From positions 1 through 64,000 of the forward strand of contig NZ_MHXN01000034.1 of the NCBI RefSeq assembly GCF_001824475.1: a DNA stretch of 64,000 nucleotides, written 5' to 3'. The notes below the pieces were generated by a model. The model saw only the letters and a program-made list of their open reading frames with translations. It was not told the DNA's origin and did no database searches. The stretch comes from Phenylobacterium sp. RIFCSPHIGHO2_01_FULL_69_31 (GTDB taxonomy: Bacteria > Pseudomonadota > Alphaproteobacteria > Caulobacterales > Caulobacteraceae). Numbering within the stretch: position 1 is the first letter of the stretch; each line of letters starts with the position of its first letter. Both the position numbers and the translations under genes were made by a program. Positions 35,306 through 43,925 of the stretch are shown piece by piece.

Positions 35306-36673
35306 CTACCGCCCCGCCCCGATCAGGGTGAGCGCGGTCTGGCGGCCGTCGAGGTAGCGGACGCTCGTCCCGTCGTAGAACGCGTCCTCCTCGGTGCGGA
35401 ACTGCACCTCCTGGCCACCCCATTCCGGCACCGGGGCGAAGGCCGACAGCTCGATGGACCAGGCGGTATCGGCGTGGACCTTGAACTCGCCGTGCGGAAC
35501 GCCGTCCTGGTCGTCCCACATGCCGATGGCCGGTCCGGCGGCGTGGCCGTGGTAGCCGAGCGGGTGGGTGTAGATGGACGGCCTGAGCCCCTTTGCGATC
35601 GCCTTGGCCCGGGCGGCGGCCAGCACGACGTTGCCGGTCTCGCCCACCTTGAACGACGAGGTCAGGGCGTCCTGGACCGCGTTGGCGGCCGCGAGGCCCG
35701 CGCGCAGGCCCGCCGGCGCCTGCGTCTCCCCATCCTTCAGCACATAGGCCAGGTGCTGGGTGTCGGTGTTGAGCCGCAGATAGGTGATGCCGAAATCGCA
35801 CCAGAGCAGGTCGCCTTTCTGGATGACCGCATCGCCTTCCAGCAGGCCCTTCTCCCCCTGGCGCGTGATGCCGACGGAGGGATGGAACCAGGTGTCGACG
35901 CCCAGGCGGGCGAGCCGCTCGCGGTACCACCAGACCACATCGTCGGCCGTGGTCACCCCCGGCTTGATCACCTTGGACGAGAACCCTTCCGCCAGCACCG
36001 CGTGCGCCAGCCGCACGATGCCGGGGTAGATCTGCATCTCCATGGGCGTGCGCGTCTCGAGCCAGCCGATGGAAAGCCCCTCGCCCGACACCAGCCGCGT
36101 CCGGAGCGCCGGTGACAGGGCGCTCACCATCTCGGAGTGCTGGCTGAGGGTGATCCCGTCGCCGAAGGCGCTCAGCGAGGAGGTGTTGACGGCAATCTTC
36201 TTCGGATCGCGCGCGGCGATCACGTCGGCCAGGGCCTTCCACTGGTCGGGCTGGGCGTCCGGATTCCACACCGGCCTGAAGAGGCCGCCCAGCCCATAGC
36301 GGCTGACGGTCAGCCGCTCGACCGGCTTGCCGGCGCCGGGGTCGTGGAACACCAGGATGGTGCGGCGCCGCGCGCGCATGCTCTCGCCGTCCAGCATCGT
36401 GGCGACCACCGGGTCTTCCAGATATTCGCGCGCCACCAGGACCCACATGTCGACGCCTTGCTCGCGCATCAGGCGGGGGATGACGGTCTCCAGCCGGTCG
36501 GCGAGGATCGCGTCGACCACCTTGGCCCGGTCGCGCTGCGTCAGCACCTCGGGCAGCGGCGGATGCGCCTGTTCGGTCTGGCTCATCGGCAGGATCGGGG
36601 GTTCGGCCGCATGCGCCGCGGCGCACGAGAGCCCCAGCGATGCGACGATCGCGGCGGCAAGCTTACACGTCAT
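35306..36673 (-). CDS. M24-family metallopeptidase (Xaa-Pro type), exported
   Basis: 455-residue peptidase with signal peptide MTCKLAAAIVASLGLSCAAAHA, so periplasmic. The N-terminal creatinase-like domain (about 50-240) precedes the pita-bread domain (about 240-440) with metal ligands in LWCDFGITYLRLNTD (two Asp), HPLGYHGHAAGP (His), WSIELSA (Glu) and VQFRTEEDAFY (Glu). All five ligands are present. Likely an aminopeptidase releasing N-terminal residues before proline. ATG 36673 chosen because of the signal peptide. Confidence 0.9.
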   Translation of the reverse strand: MTCKLAAAIVASLGLSCAAAHAAEPPILPMSQTEQAHPPLPEVLTQRDRAKVVDAILADRLETVIPRLMREQGVDMWVLVAREYLEDPVVATMLDGESMRARRRTILVFHDPGAGKPVERLTVSRYGLGGLFRPVWNPDAQPDQWKALADVIAARDPKKIAVNTSSLSAFGDGITLSQHSEMVSALSPALRTRLVSGEGLSIGWLETRTPMEMQIYPGIVRLAHAVLAEGFSSKVIKPGVTTADDVVWWYRERLARLGVDTWFHPSVGITRQGEKGLLEGDAVIQKGDLLWCDFGITYLRLNTDTQHLAYVLKDGETQAPAGLRAGLAAANAVQDALTSSFKVGETGNVVLAAARAKAIAKGLRPSIYTHPLGYHGHAAGPAIGMWDDQDGVPHGEFKVHADTAWSIELSAFAPVPEWGGQEVQFRTEEDAFYDGTSVRYLDGRQTALTLIGAGR

Positions 36674-36792
36674 GGAGATCCCCCGTTCAAGGGCGCCATG
36701 GTTAGCAAGCCGGACGAGCCGCGCAACGTCGCAAGCGGTGCGGTGGGAACCTGAGGCGAAGCGGCACCTTAACATAGGCTAAGGAGCTGCCT

Positions 36793-36867
36793 ATGAACCG
36801 CATCATCTACATCGTCGGACTGATCGTCGTCGTCCTCGCCGTACTCTGGTTCTTCGGCCTGCGTTGA
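36793..36867 (+). CDS. 24-residue single-span membrane protein
   Basis: MNRIIYIVGLIVVVLAVLWF then FGLR: a single hydrophobic helix with a basic end. A strong ribosome-binding site AAGGAG lies about 8 nt before the ATG. Proteins of this length and sequence type recur in alphaproteobacteria, but none has a role I can state. Located between the M24 peptidase (divergent) and the HWE kinase (66 bp downstream). Likely membrane-inserted. Confidence 0.7.
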   Translation: MNRIIYIVGLIVVVLAVLWFFGLR

Positions 36868-36932
36868 CGCCGCGTCGGGATCCCATCCGGGCCCGCCGAA
36901 GTTCCCCGCCCGACCGCTGCCATAGGACGACC

Positions 36933-38036
36933 GTGACCGACGAGACCATGCCACCTGCCGACGATCGGCAGCCTCCAGCCGTGCGCTCGGCCGGGGAGGA
37001 TGTGCCATGGGCGCCCGCCGGCGGGCCCGACGCGCCCGGGGTGAGCCAGACCCAGGCGACCTTCCAGGTGCTCACCGAAGCCATGCCGCAGATGGTGTGG
37101 TCGACACGGCCGGACGGCTTCCACGACTACTACAACGCCCGCTGGTACGAGTTCACCGGCGCCCCGCCCGGGTCGACGGACGGGGAAGGCTGGAGCGGCA
37201 TGTTCCATCCGGACGATCAGGAGAAGGCCTGGGCGCGCTGGCGGCACAGCCTGGAGACGGGCGAACCCTATGAGGTCGAGTACCGGCTGCGTCACCACAG
37301 CGGCGAGTACCGCTGGACGCTGGGCCGCGCCCTGCCCGTGCGGGACGACGTCGGCCGGATCACCCGCTGGATCGGCACCTGCACCGACATCGACCAGGCC
37401 AAGCGGGCTGCCGAGCAGAACGAGCTGCTGAGCCGCGAGCTAAGCCATCGGATCAAGAACATCTTCGCCGTGATCTCGGGGCTGATCGGCCTGACCAGCC
37501 GCCACGAGCCCACGCTGAAACCCTGGGCCCGCGACCTGCAGCATCGGATCGCCGCCCTAGGCCGCGCCCACGAATTCGCCCGGCCCCACAGCGAGATGTC
37601 GCGCCCCGAGCTGGGGACCTCGACGCTGCGCGGCCTCTTGACCGAGATCTTCCGCCCCTATCCGGCCTTCGACGAGGGGCGAATCGTGGTGGCCGGCGAC
37701 GACGTGTTTGTCGACGACCGCGGCGCGACGCCGGTGGCCCTGGCCTTCCACGAACTCGCCACCAACGCCGCCAAGTACGGCGCGCTCTCGACGCCCGACG
37801 GGCGCGTGGAGGTGGGCATCGAGGCGCTGGGGCCGACGATGCGGATCGGCTGGGTCGAGCAGGGCGGCCCGCCCGTGGCCGGACCGCCCGCGCGGGAAGG
37901 CTTCGGCTCGCGGCTGGCCGAGCTCAGCATCGTCCAGCAGCTTGGTGGCGCGATGCGACGGGACTGGCGGCGCGAGGGCCTGGCGGTGGAGATGGACCTG
38001 CCGGCGGCTCATCTCAGCCGCGAAGGCGGATTCTGA
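36933..38036 (+). CDS. PAS-HWE sensor histidine kinase
   Basis: 367-residue cytoplasmic kinase with no membrane span. A PAS domain (about 45-155, VLTEAMPQMVWSTRPDGFHDYYNARWYEFTG-type, ending with WIGTCTDID) precedes the HWE kinase core: phospho-acceptor ELSHRIKN, N-box FHELATNAAKYGALS and a WVEQGGPPV G-box. GTG 36933 with AGGACG upstream is preferred. A single-domain response regulator converges from the other side and is its obvious partner. Confidence 0.9.
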   Translation: MTDETMPPADDRQPPAVRSAGEDVPWAPAGGPDAPGVSQTQATFQVLTEAMPQMVWSTRPDGFHDYYNARWYEFTGAPPGSTDGEGWSGMFHPDDQEKAWARWRHSLETGEPYEVEYRLRHHSGEYRWTLGRALPVRDDVGRITRWIGTCTDIDQAKRAAEQNELLSRELSHRIKNIFAVISGLIGLTSRHEPTLKPWARDLQHRIAALGRAHEFARPHSEMSRPELGTSTLRGLLTEIFRPYPAFDEGRIVVAGDDVFVDDRGATPVALAFHELATNAAKYGALSTPDGRVEVGIEALGPTMRIGWVEQGGPPVAGPPAREGFGSRLAELSIVQQLGGAMRRDWRREGLAVEMDLPAAHLSREGGF

Positions 38037-38045
38037 GGGGCGGCC

Positions 38046-38456
38046 TCAGGCGGCGCGGAGCAGGGTCAGGCCGGCCGGCGGCGCGGGCAAGGCGATTCCC
38101 TGGCGCGCGCTGAGGGCGTATTCGACGGCCGCGAGCACCAAGTCCTCATCGCAGGGCTTGGTGAGTACGCCGATCGCGGCGGCCTCGCGCGCCTCCAGCA
38201 TTCGCGGATTGGCGGTGACGAACAGGACGGCCACGTCGCGCTCGCGCAGACGCTGGGCGATCACCGGCCCCGTCTCACCGTCGCGCAGGTTGATGTCCAC
38301 GAGCGCCAGATCCGGGCCCTCGTCGGCCAGGCGCAGGGCCGTCTCGAGATCGGGGGCGATCCCCACCGGCTCGTGGCCACGCTCCTCCAGGATCGCCTCG
38401 AGGTTCGCCGCGACGACGAATTCGTCTTCCACGATGAGGATCTTGGCCTTCAGCAT
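38046..38456 (-). CDS. Single-domain response regulator
   Basis: 136-residue CheY-like receiver with no output domain. Acidic pocket VEDE at residues 9-12, phospho-acceptor Asp54 in LALVDINLRDG, Thr in LFVTANP and Lys in VLTKPCD. Starts at ATG 38456 (MLKAKILIVEDE); an upstream ATG at 38477 adds seven residues. It converges with the HWE kinase (9 bp between stops), forming a likely two-component pair that signals by protein interaction. Confidence 0.9.
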   Translation of the reverse strand: MLKAKILIVEDEFVVAANLEAILEERGHEPVGIAPDLETALRLADEGPDLALVDINLRDGETGPVIAQRLRERDVAVLFVTANPRMLEAREAAAIGVLTKPCDEDLVLAAVEYALSARQGIALPAPPAGLTLLRAA

Positions 38457-38561
38457 GCCCCCAATACGAATTGTCAAAGGTTAGGTTCCCGACGATCTCG
38501 CCTCTTCGTTGCGCCGCACACAGATTGCAGCGGCGGGCTTGCCACGCTAGGCCGCCAGGGC

Positions 38562-39329
38562 ATGCTGACCGACCCCGTGTTCTACGCCCTGGCGGTTCCG
38601 GCTGTCGTCCTGATGGGACTGGCGAAGGGCGGGTTTTCAGGCGTCGGGGCGGTGGCCATGCCGCTTCTGGCCCTGGCCATCTCGCCGGTGCAGGCGGCCG
38701 CCATCCTGCTGCCCATCCTGATCGTCCAGGACGTGGTCGGCGTCTGGGCGTTCCGGAAGACCTGGGACCGCAGGACTCTGGCGATCATGCTGCCGGGGGC
38801 AGCGGTGGGCATCCTGACCGGCTACCTCCTGGCGGCGAAGGTGTCCTCGACGGCGATCCTGGCCGTGCTGGGGGCGATCTCGATCCTCTTCGCGCTGCAC
38901 CGCCTGTGGCTTGCGCGCGGCGGGCGGGCGGCCACGCCGCGCGACATTCCGCCGGCCGCCGATGCGGCGCTGGGCGTGGCCCTGGGCGCGGCCTCCGGAT
39001 TCACCAGCCAGATCGCCCACGCAGGCCAGCCGCCGTTCCAGATGTGGGTGCTGCCCAAGGCGCTGCCGCCGGCCAGCCTGGTCGGCACCACGGCGATCTA
39101 TTTCGCCACGATCAACTGGATCAAGGTTCCGGCCTACTGGGCGCTGGGCCAGTTCACGGCGCAGAACCTGCTGACCGCCGCCGCTCTCTTGCCGGTCGCC
39201 ATCGCCAGCACCTTCGCCGGCGTCTGGCTGGTCCGCCGCATCGATCCCGGCCGCTTCTACACCCTGATCTACGTGCTCATGATCCTGGTGGGCGGCCAGC
39301 TCCTGTGGGAGGCGTGGTCCAGGGCCTGA
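38562..39329 (+). CDS. Sulfite exporter TauE/SafE family permease
   Basis: 255-residue inner-membrane protein with about eight helices in the TauE/SafE layout: MGLAKGGFSGVGAVAMPLLAL near the N-terminus and the symmetric half GVALGAASGFTSQIAHAGQPPF. It may export sulfite, sulfoacetate or another small organic anion. The open frame begins earlier, but ATG 38562 starts the first helix. Convergent with the M3 peptidase gene (4 bp between stops). Confidence 0.88.
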   Translation: MLTDPVFYALAVPAVVLMGLAKGGFSGVGAVAMPLLALAISPVQAAAILLPILIVQDVVGVWAFRKTWDRRTLAIMLPGAAVGILTGYLLAAKVSSTAILAVLGAISILFALHRLWLARGGRAATPRDIPPAADAALGVALGAASGFTSQIAHAGQPPFQMWVLPKALPPASLVGTTAIYFATINWIKVPAYWALGQFTAQNLLTAAALLPVAIASTFAGVWLVRRIDPGRFYTLIYVLMILVGGQLLWEAWSRA

Positions 39330-39333
39330 GGCC

Positions 39334-41124
39334 TCAGACCAGGGCCTCGAACTCGTCCACCAGGCGCTCCAGCTGCTTGACCCCGGCGGCCCAGAAGGCC
39401 TTCTCCCGCGGATTCAGGCCAAAGGCGGCCAGGGCCTCGACATAGGTCTTGGTGCCGCCGCCGGCGAGCAGCTTCTCGTACAGCGGGGCGAACGCCTTGG
39501 GGTCCTCGCGCCGCTTCTCCATCAGGCCGCGGACCAAGAGGTCGCCGAACGCATAGGCGTAGACGTAGAACGGCGCGTGGACGAAGTGGCTGACGTAGGC
39601 CCAGTAGTGGCAGTAGCCCTTGTCCAGCCGCACGGCCGGCCCCAGGCTTTCGCTCATCACCTCCACCCACAGGCTGCCGATCTCGTCGGCCGACAGCTCG
39701 CCCTGGAGGCGGGCGGCGTGGAAGCGGGTCTCGAAGCGGTGGAAGGCGATCTGGCGGATGACGGTGTTGATCCCGTCCTCGATCTTGCCGGCGAGCAGGC
39801 CGCGCCGCTCCTCCGGCTTCGCCTCGGCCAGCAGCTTCTCGAACACCAGCCCCTCGCCGAAGATCGAGGCGGTCTCGGCCAGGGTCAGGGGCGTGTCGGC
39901 CAAGAGGGTGCCCAGCGGCCTGCACAGGGTCTGGTGTACTGCGTGGCCCAGCTCGTGGGCCAGGGTCAGCACGTCCCGCCGCTCACCCATGTAGTTCATG
40001 AAGACGTACGGGTGGCGGGTCGCCGTGACCGAGTGCGAATAGGCGCCGGACTGCTTGCCCGGCCGGGGCCGCGCGTCGATCCACGGCTGGTTGAAGAAGG
40101 TCTGCGCCGTCTGGGCGAACTGCGGCGCCAGGGCCTCGAAACTCTCCAGCACCACGCTCCGGGCCTCGTCCCAGGAATAGGTGCGCGGCGGGGCGGTATC
40201 GAGCGGGCTGTTACGGTCCCAGTGGTCTAGGTGCGTGCGGCCCAGCGCCTTGGCCTTCAGGGCGTAGTAGCGGTGGCTGACGGACGCGTAGCCGTCGACC
40301 ACCGCGGCCTCCAGCGCCTCGACGGCGTCGGCGTCGACCTCGTTGGCCAGGTGGCGGGCGGCGGCCGGGCTGGAGAACTTGCGCCAGCGATCCTCGACCT
40401 GCTTCTCGAAAGCCAGGGTGTTGAGGCTGAGCGCCAGCACCGGGGCCCGGTCGGCCAGGGCCTTGGAGAGGGCGGCCGCGGCGGCCTTGCGCTGGGCCGG
40501 GTCCGGGCTCGACATCCGGTTCAGCAGTTCGGACAGGGTCAGGGTCTCGCCGCCGACCCGGGCGCTGAGCTTAGCCAGGGTCTCATCGGAGAGGCGGCTC
40601 CAGTTGGCGGTGGCCGGCGCCTTGTCCAGCAGCAGCTTCTCGAGGTCGGGCGAGAGTTCGTGCGGCCGGCCTGCCCGGACGCGCCGCAGCCAGGGCCGCC
40701 AGCGCTGGGCCGGCTTGTGCGCCCTGAGCGCCGCTTCCAGCTCGACGTCGTCGAGCTTGTTGATCTCCAGCGTGAAGAACAGGCTGAGCGAGGCGATCTG
40801 GGCGGAGCGGGCCCGCAGGTCCGCCTCGAACTTCGACCAGGCCGGATCGTCCCGCGCCACCGAGGCCGACAGCGCGGCATAGGCGCCCACGCCCCACATG
40901 GCGTTGGTGGCCTGTTCGTAGAGCTCGATGCCCCGGTCGATGATGCCGCCCAGCTCGGCCGGCCGATCCCGCGTGGCGACCAGCCGCCCCTCCAGCTTGG
41001 CCAGTTCCTGGTTGAGGCGCTCGGCCTCGGCCATGTCGGCCGCGATCCTCGGATCCTCGCGGTCGGCATAGAGGTCGTCCAGCCGCCATTCCGGCAGCGC
41101 ATCGGTCTTGAAGGGGGCGTTCAT
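39334..41124 (-). CDS. pepF: M3 family oligoendopeptidase
   Basis: 596-residue cytoplasmic zinc metallopeptidase of the PepF/M3B type. The zinc motif LTLAHELGHAVHQ is at about residue 388, with a further Glu ligand in ETASIFGEGLVFE about 25 residues later. It degrades short peptides of about 6-17 residues. Starts MNAPFKTDALPEWRLDDLYAD, the usual N-terminus of the family. Sits just downstream of an Lrp/AsnC gene on the same strand. Confidence 0.92.
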   Translation of the reverse strand: MNAPFKTDALPEWRLDDLYADREDPRIAADMAEAERLNQELAKLEGRLVATRDRPAELGGIIDRGIELYEQATNAMWGVGAYAALSASVARDDPAWSKFEADLRARSAQIASLSLFFTLEINKLDDVELEAALRAHKPAQRWRPWLRRVRAGRPHELSPDLEKLLLDKAPATANWSRLSDETLAKLSARVGGETLTLSELLNRMSSPDPAQRKAAAAALSKALADRAPVLALSLNTLAFEKQVEDRWRKFSSPAAARHLANEVDADAVEALEAAVVDGYASVSHRYYALKAKALGRTHLDHWDRNSPLDTAPPRTYSWDEARSVVLESFEALAPQFAQTAQTFFNQPWIDARPRPGKQSGAYSHSVTATRHPYVFMNYMGERRDVLTLAHELGHAVHQTLCRPLGTLLADTPLTLAETASIFGEGLVFEKLLAEAKPEERRGLLAGKIEDGINTVIRQIAFHRFETRFHAARLQGELSADEIGSLWVEVMSESLGPAVRLDKGYCHYWAYVSHFVHAPFYVYAYAFGDLLVRGLMEKRREDPKAFAPLYEKLLAGGGTKTYVEALAAFGLNPREKAFWAAGVKQLERLVDEFEALV

Positions 41125-41143
41125 GAACGCCGTTCTAGCACCC

Positions 41144-41569
41144 CTAAAGCTTCTGCGTCGCCAGCAGGATCGAGGTTTCCGTGGAGGCGATGCCCTCGAT
41201 TTCGCGAATCCGGTCCAGCACCTGGCTGAAGGCGTTCAGGGTGTCGACGTCCAGCTCGGCCACCAGGTCCCAGCGGCCGTTGGTGGTGTGGACCGCCGCG
41301 ACCTCGGGAAAGCCCTTCAGCGCCTGGACGACATGGCGCGAGCGCTCGCCCTCGATGGCGATGGTCATCACCGCGCGCACCCGGCTGGAGTCGGCGTCGG
41401 GACGGGTGCGGATGGTGAACCCCTGGATCACGCCGCGGGAGACCAGCCGCTCGATCCGGTTCTGGATGGTGCCGCGCGAGACCTTGAGCGTCTTGGCCAG
41501 GCTGGCGGCCGGGGTCCGGGAATCGGCCCGCAGCAGGGCGATCAGCCGGCGGTCCAGGTCATCCGACAC
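41144..41569 (-). CDS. Lrp/AsnC-family regulator
   Basis: 141-residue regulator: N-terminal winged helix (about 5-60, DLDRRLIALLRADSRTPAAS and a recognition helix KTLKVSRGTIQNRIERL) and a C-terminal RAM ligand/oligomerisation domain (about 65-140, EVAAVHTTNGRWDLVAELDV). It senses an amino acid. It is divergent from the arginine/ornithine genes (116 bp apart), so arginine or ornithine is a plausible effector. Confidence 0.92.
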   Translation of the reverse strand: MSDDLDRRLIALLRADSRTPAASLAKTLKVSRGTIQNRIERLVSRGVIQGFTIRTRPDADSSRVRAVMTIAIEGERSRHVVQALKGFPEVAAVHTTNGRWDLVAELDVDTLNAFSQVLDRIREIEGIASTETSILLATQKL

Positions 41570-41685
41570 TTAGCCACTCCATCCTGACAAAACGCCAACC
41601 TGATCGGCGTATTGTAGCAGGCTGAGAACTATACGCTAGCGCGCGCCGGGGCGAACCTTGGCTGGACGACCCCGCAGGAGTGCGC

Positions 41686-42555
41686 ATGGACCGCCCGACC
41701 TTCCTCATGACCGACCCGGCCTGCTTCGACGTGAGCTACCGGATCAACCCCTGGATGGACCCCAAGGGCTGGACGCCCGCCCATGCGGCGGCCGCGCTCG
41801 CCGGATCCGCGGCCCTGCGCGCGGCGCTGCTGGCTGCAGGCGCCCATGTCGAGACGATCGAGGCGGTGAAGGGCCTGCCGGACCTGGTGTTTCCCGCCAA
41901 CGCCGCCGTGGTGCTGGACGGCAAGGTGCTGCTGGCCCGCTTCCGCTATCCGGAACGCCAGGGCGAGGAGCCGATCCTGCGCTCGGTGTTCCAGCGGCTG
42001 AAGACCCGCGGCCTGGTGCGCGAGATCGTCGACCTGCCGGAGGGCCTGTTCCACGAGGGTGCGGGCGACGCGATCTGGGACGCCGACCGCCGCCTGTTCT
42101 GGTGCGGCCATGGACCCCGGTCGAGCCGCGCGGCGATCCCGGTGATCCGCAAGACCTTCGGCCATGAGACCGTCGCGCTCGAACTGGCCACGGAGCAGTT
42201 CTACCACCTCGACACCTGCTTCTGTCCGCTGGCCGGCGGCATGGTGCTCTACTACCCGGCGGCCTTCACCCCCGACTCCCTGGCCGCGATCCGCGCGCGG
42301 GTTCCGGAAGCCCAGCGCATCGAGGCCACCGCCGAGGAGGCCGCCGCCTTCTGTGTCAACGCCGTCAACCTGGGCGAGCGGATCGTCATGGCCAAGGCGC
42401 CGGACAGCCTGCGGACCAAGCTGCAGGACCGCGGCTACGCGCTGACCGAGGTGGACCTGTCGCCCTTCATCCTCTCGGGCGGCGCCTCCTACTGCATGAC
42501 CCTGCGCCTCGACCGCGCTTCGGTCCCCGCCGCCCAGCTGCACGCTGCCGAATAG
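41686..42555 (+). CDS. Arginine deiminase/DDAH-fold hydrolase
   Basis: 289-residue member of the amidinotransferase (DDAH/arginine deiminase) fold. Catalytic residues of the family are recognisable: N-terminal substrate loop [13 protein letters not shown], His in [11 protein letters not shown] (about residue 179) and nucleophilic Cys in [12 protein letters not shown] (about 272). It acts on arginine or a methylated/modified guanidino compound, releasing ornithine or citrulline-type products; the exact reaction is not decidable here. AGGAG is 5 nt upstream of ATG 41686. It precedes rocD by 11 bp, so it probably feeds ornithine into it. Confidence 0.85.
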   Translation: MDRPTFLMTDPACFDVSYRINPWMDPKGWTPAHAAAALAGSAALRAALLAAGAHVETIEAVKGLPDLVFPANAAVVLDGKVLLARFRYPERQGEEPILRSVFQRLKTRGLVREIVDLPEGLFHEGAGDAIWDADRRLFWCGHGPRSSRAAIPVIRKTFGHETVALELATEQFYHLDTCFCPLAGGMVLYYPAAFTPDSLAAIRARVPEAQRIEATAEEAAAFCVNAVNLGERIVMAKAPDSLRTKLQDRGYALTEVDLSPFILSGGASYCMTLRLDRASVPAAQLHAAE

Positions 42556-42566
42556 GGAGCCCTCCG

Positions 42567-43787
42567 ATGAACGACATCGCCCTCAAGCGCTCGCTCGCCA
42601 CCCGCTACATCGAGACCGAGGCCCAGTACGGGGCCAAGAACTACAAGCCGCTGGACGTGGTCCTGACCCGCGGCGAGGGGACCTACGTCTGGGACGTGGA
42701 CGGCAACCGGTACCTCGACTGCCTGTCGGCCTATTCAGCGGTGAACCAGGGCCACTGCCACCCGAAGATCCTGGCCGCCATGACCGAGCAGGCGGCGAAG
42801 CTGACCCTGACGTCGCGCGCCTTCCGCAACGACCAGCTGGCGCCCTTCTACGAAGAGCTCTGCGCCCTGACCAACTCGCACAAGGTGCTGCCGATGAACT
42901 CGGGCGCCGAGGCGGTGGAAACGGCGCTGAAGGTGGCGCGCAAATGGGGCTATGAGGTCAAGGGCGTGCCGGACGGCCAGGCCGAGATCATCGTCGCCTC
43001 CGAGAACTTCCACGGCCGCACCGTGGCCATCGTCGGCTTCTCCACCGACCCGCAGTCGCGCGGCGGCTTCGGACCCTTCGCGCCGGGATTCAAGACCGTG
43101 CCGTTCGGTGACGCGGACGCGCTGGAGGCCGCCATCGGACCCAACACCGTCGCTTTCCTGGTGGAGCCGATCCAGGGCGAGGCCGGGGTGATCATCCCGC
43201 CGGCCGGCTACCTGAAGCGCGTCCGCGAGCTCTGCACCCGGCACAACGTCATCCTGATCCTGGACGAGATCCAGACGGGCCTGGGCCGCACCGGCAAGCT
43301 GCTGGCCGAGGAGCACGAGGGGATCGAGGCCGACCTGACCCTGATCGGCAAGGCCCTGTCCGGCGGCTTCTATCCGGTCTCGGCGGTGCTTTCGAACACC
43401 GAGGTGATGAGCGTGCTGCACCCCGGCGAGCACGGCTCGACCTTCGGCGGCAACCCCCTGGCCTGCGCCATCGCCCGCGCGGCGCTGAAAGTGCTGACCG
43501 AGGAAGGCATGATCGAAAACGCCGCCCGCGTGGGCGCCCGGCTGCAGGCGGGCCTGGCCGCCATCGCCACGCCGTCGGTCAAAGAGGTCCGCGGCCGCGG
43601 CCTGATGATCGCCGTGGAGCTGCAGCACGACGCCGGCGGCGCGCGGCGAGTGTGCGAGACGCTGCAGGCCCGCGGCCTCCTGGCCAAGGAGACCCACGAG
43701 CACACCATCCGCATCGCCCCGCCGCTGATCCTCACCGACGCGCAGGCCGACTGGATCGTCGACCAGTTCGCGGCGTCCCTGCCTTAG
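42567..43787 (+). CDS. rocD: Ornithine--oxo-acid transaminase
   Basis: 406-residue class III PLP aminotransferase that converts ornithine to glutamate-5-semialdehyde. N-terminal [18 protein letters not shown], the PLP-phosphate motif [19 protein letters not shown], the Asp in [14 protein letters not shown] and the PLP lysine in [17 protein letters not shown] are characteristic of OAT. Operon with the upstream hydrolase; likely regulated by the divergent Lrp/AsnC protein. Product flows to proline or glutamate. Confidence 0.95.
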   Translation: MNDIALKRSLATRYIETEAQYGAKNYKPLDVVLTRGEGTYVWDVDGNRYLDCLSAYSAVNQGHCHPKILAAMTEQAAKLTLTSRAFRNDQLAPFYEELCALTNSHKVLPMNSGAEAVETALKVARKWGYEVKGVPDGQAEIIVASENFHGRTVAIVGFSTDPQSRGGFGPFAPGFKTVPFGDADALEAAIGPNTVAFLVEPIQGEAGVIIPPAGYLKRVRELCTRHNVILILDEIQTGLGRTGKLLAEEHEGIEADLTLIGKALSGGFYPVSAVLSNTEVMSVLHPGEHGSTFGGNPLACAIARAALKVLTEEGMIENAARVGARLQAGLAAIATPSVKEVRGRGLMIAVELQHDAGGARRVCETLQARGLLAKETHEHTIRIAPPLILTDAQADWIVDQFAASLP

Positions 43788-43794
43788 ACCTGTT

Positions 43795-43912
43795 CCTCCC
43801 CCCTAGGGGGAGGTGTCGCCACACGCGACGGAGGGGGCTTCCACTCAGACCGATCGTTTTGAGCGGAATCCCCCTCAGTCGGCATTCGCCGACAGCTCCC
43901 CCGAAGGGGAGC
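43795..43912. repeat. Multi-hairpin palindromic intergenic element
   Basis: Four nested hairpins between rocD and the PQQ dehydrogenase: CCTCCCCC/GGGGGAGG (43795-43813), GTCGC/GCGAC (43815-43829), a wide GAGGGGG/CCCCCTC pair (about 43831-43876), GTCGGC/GCCGAC (43879-43893) and GCTCCCC/GGGGAGC (43895-43912). Sequence blocks such as GGAGGGGGC also occur in the 10585-10710 element. Could also terminate both convergent genes. Confidence 0.7.
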
Positions 43913-43925
43913 AATGGCTAGCGCT

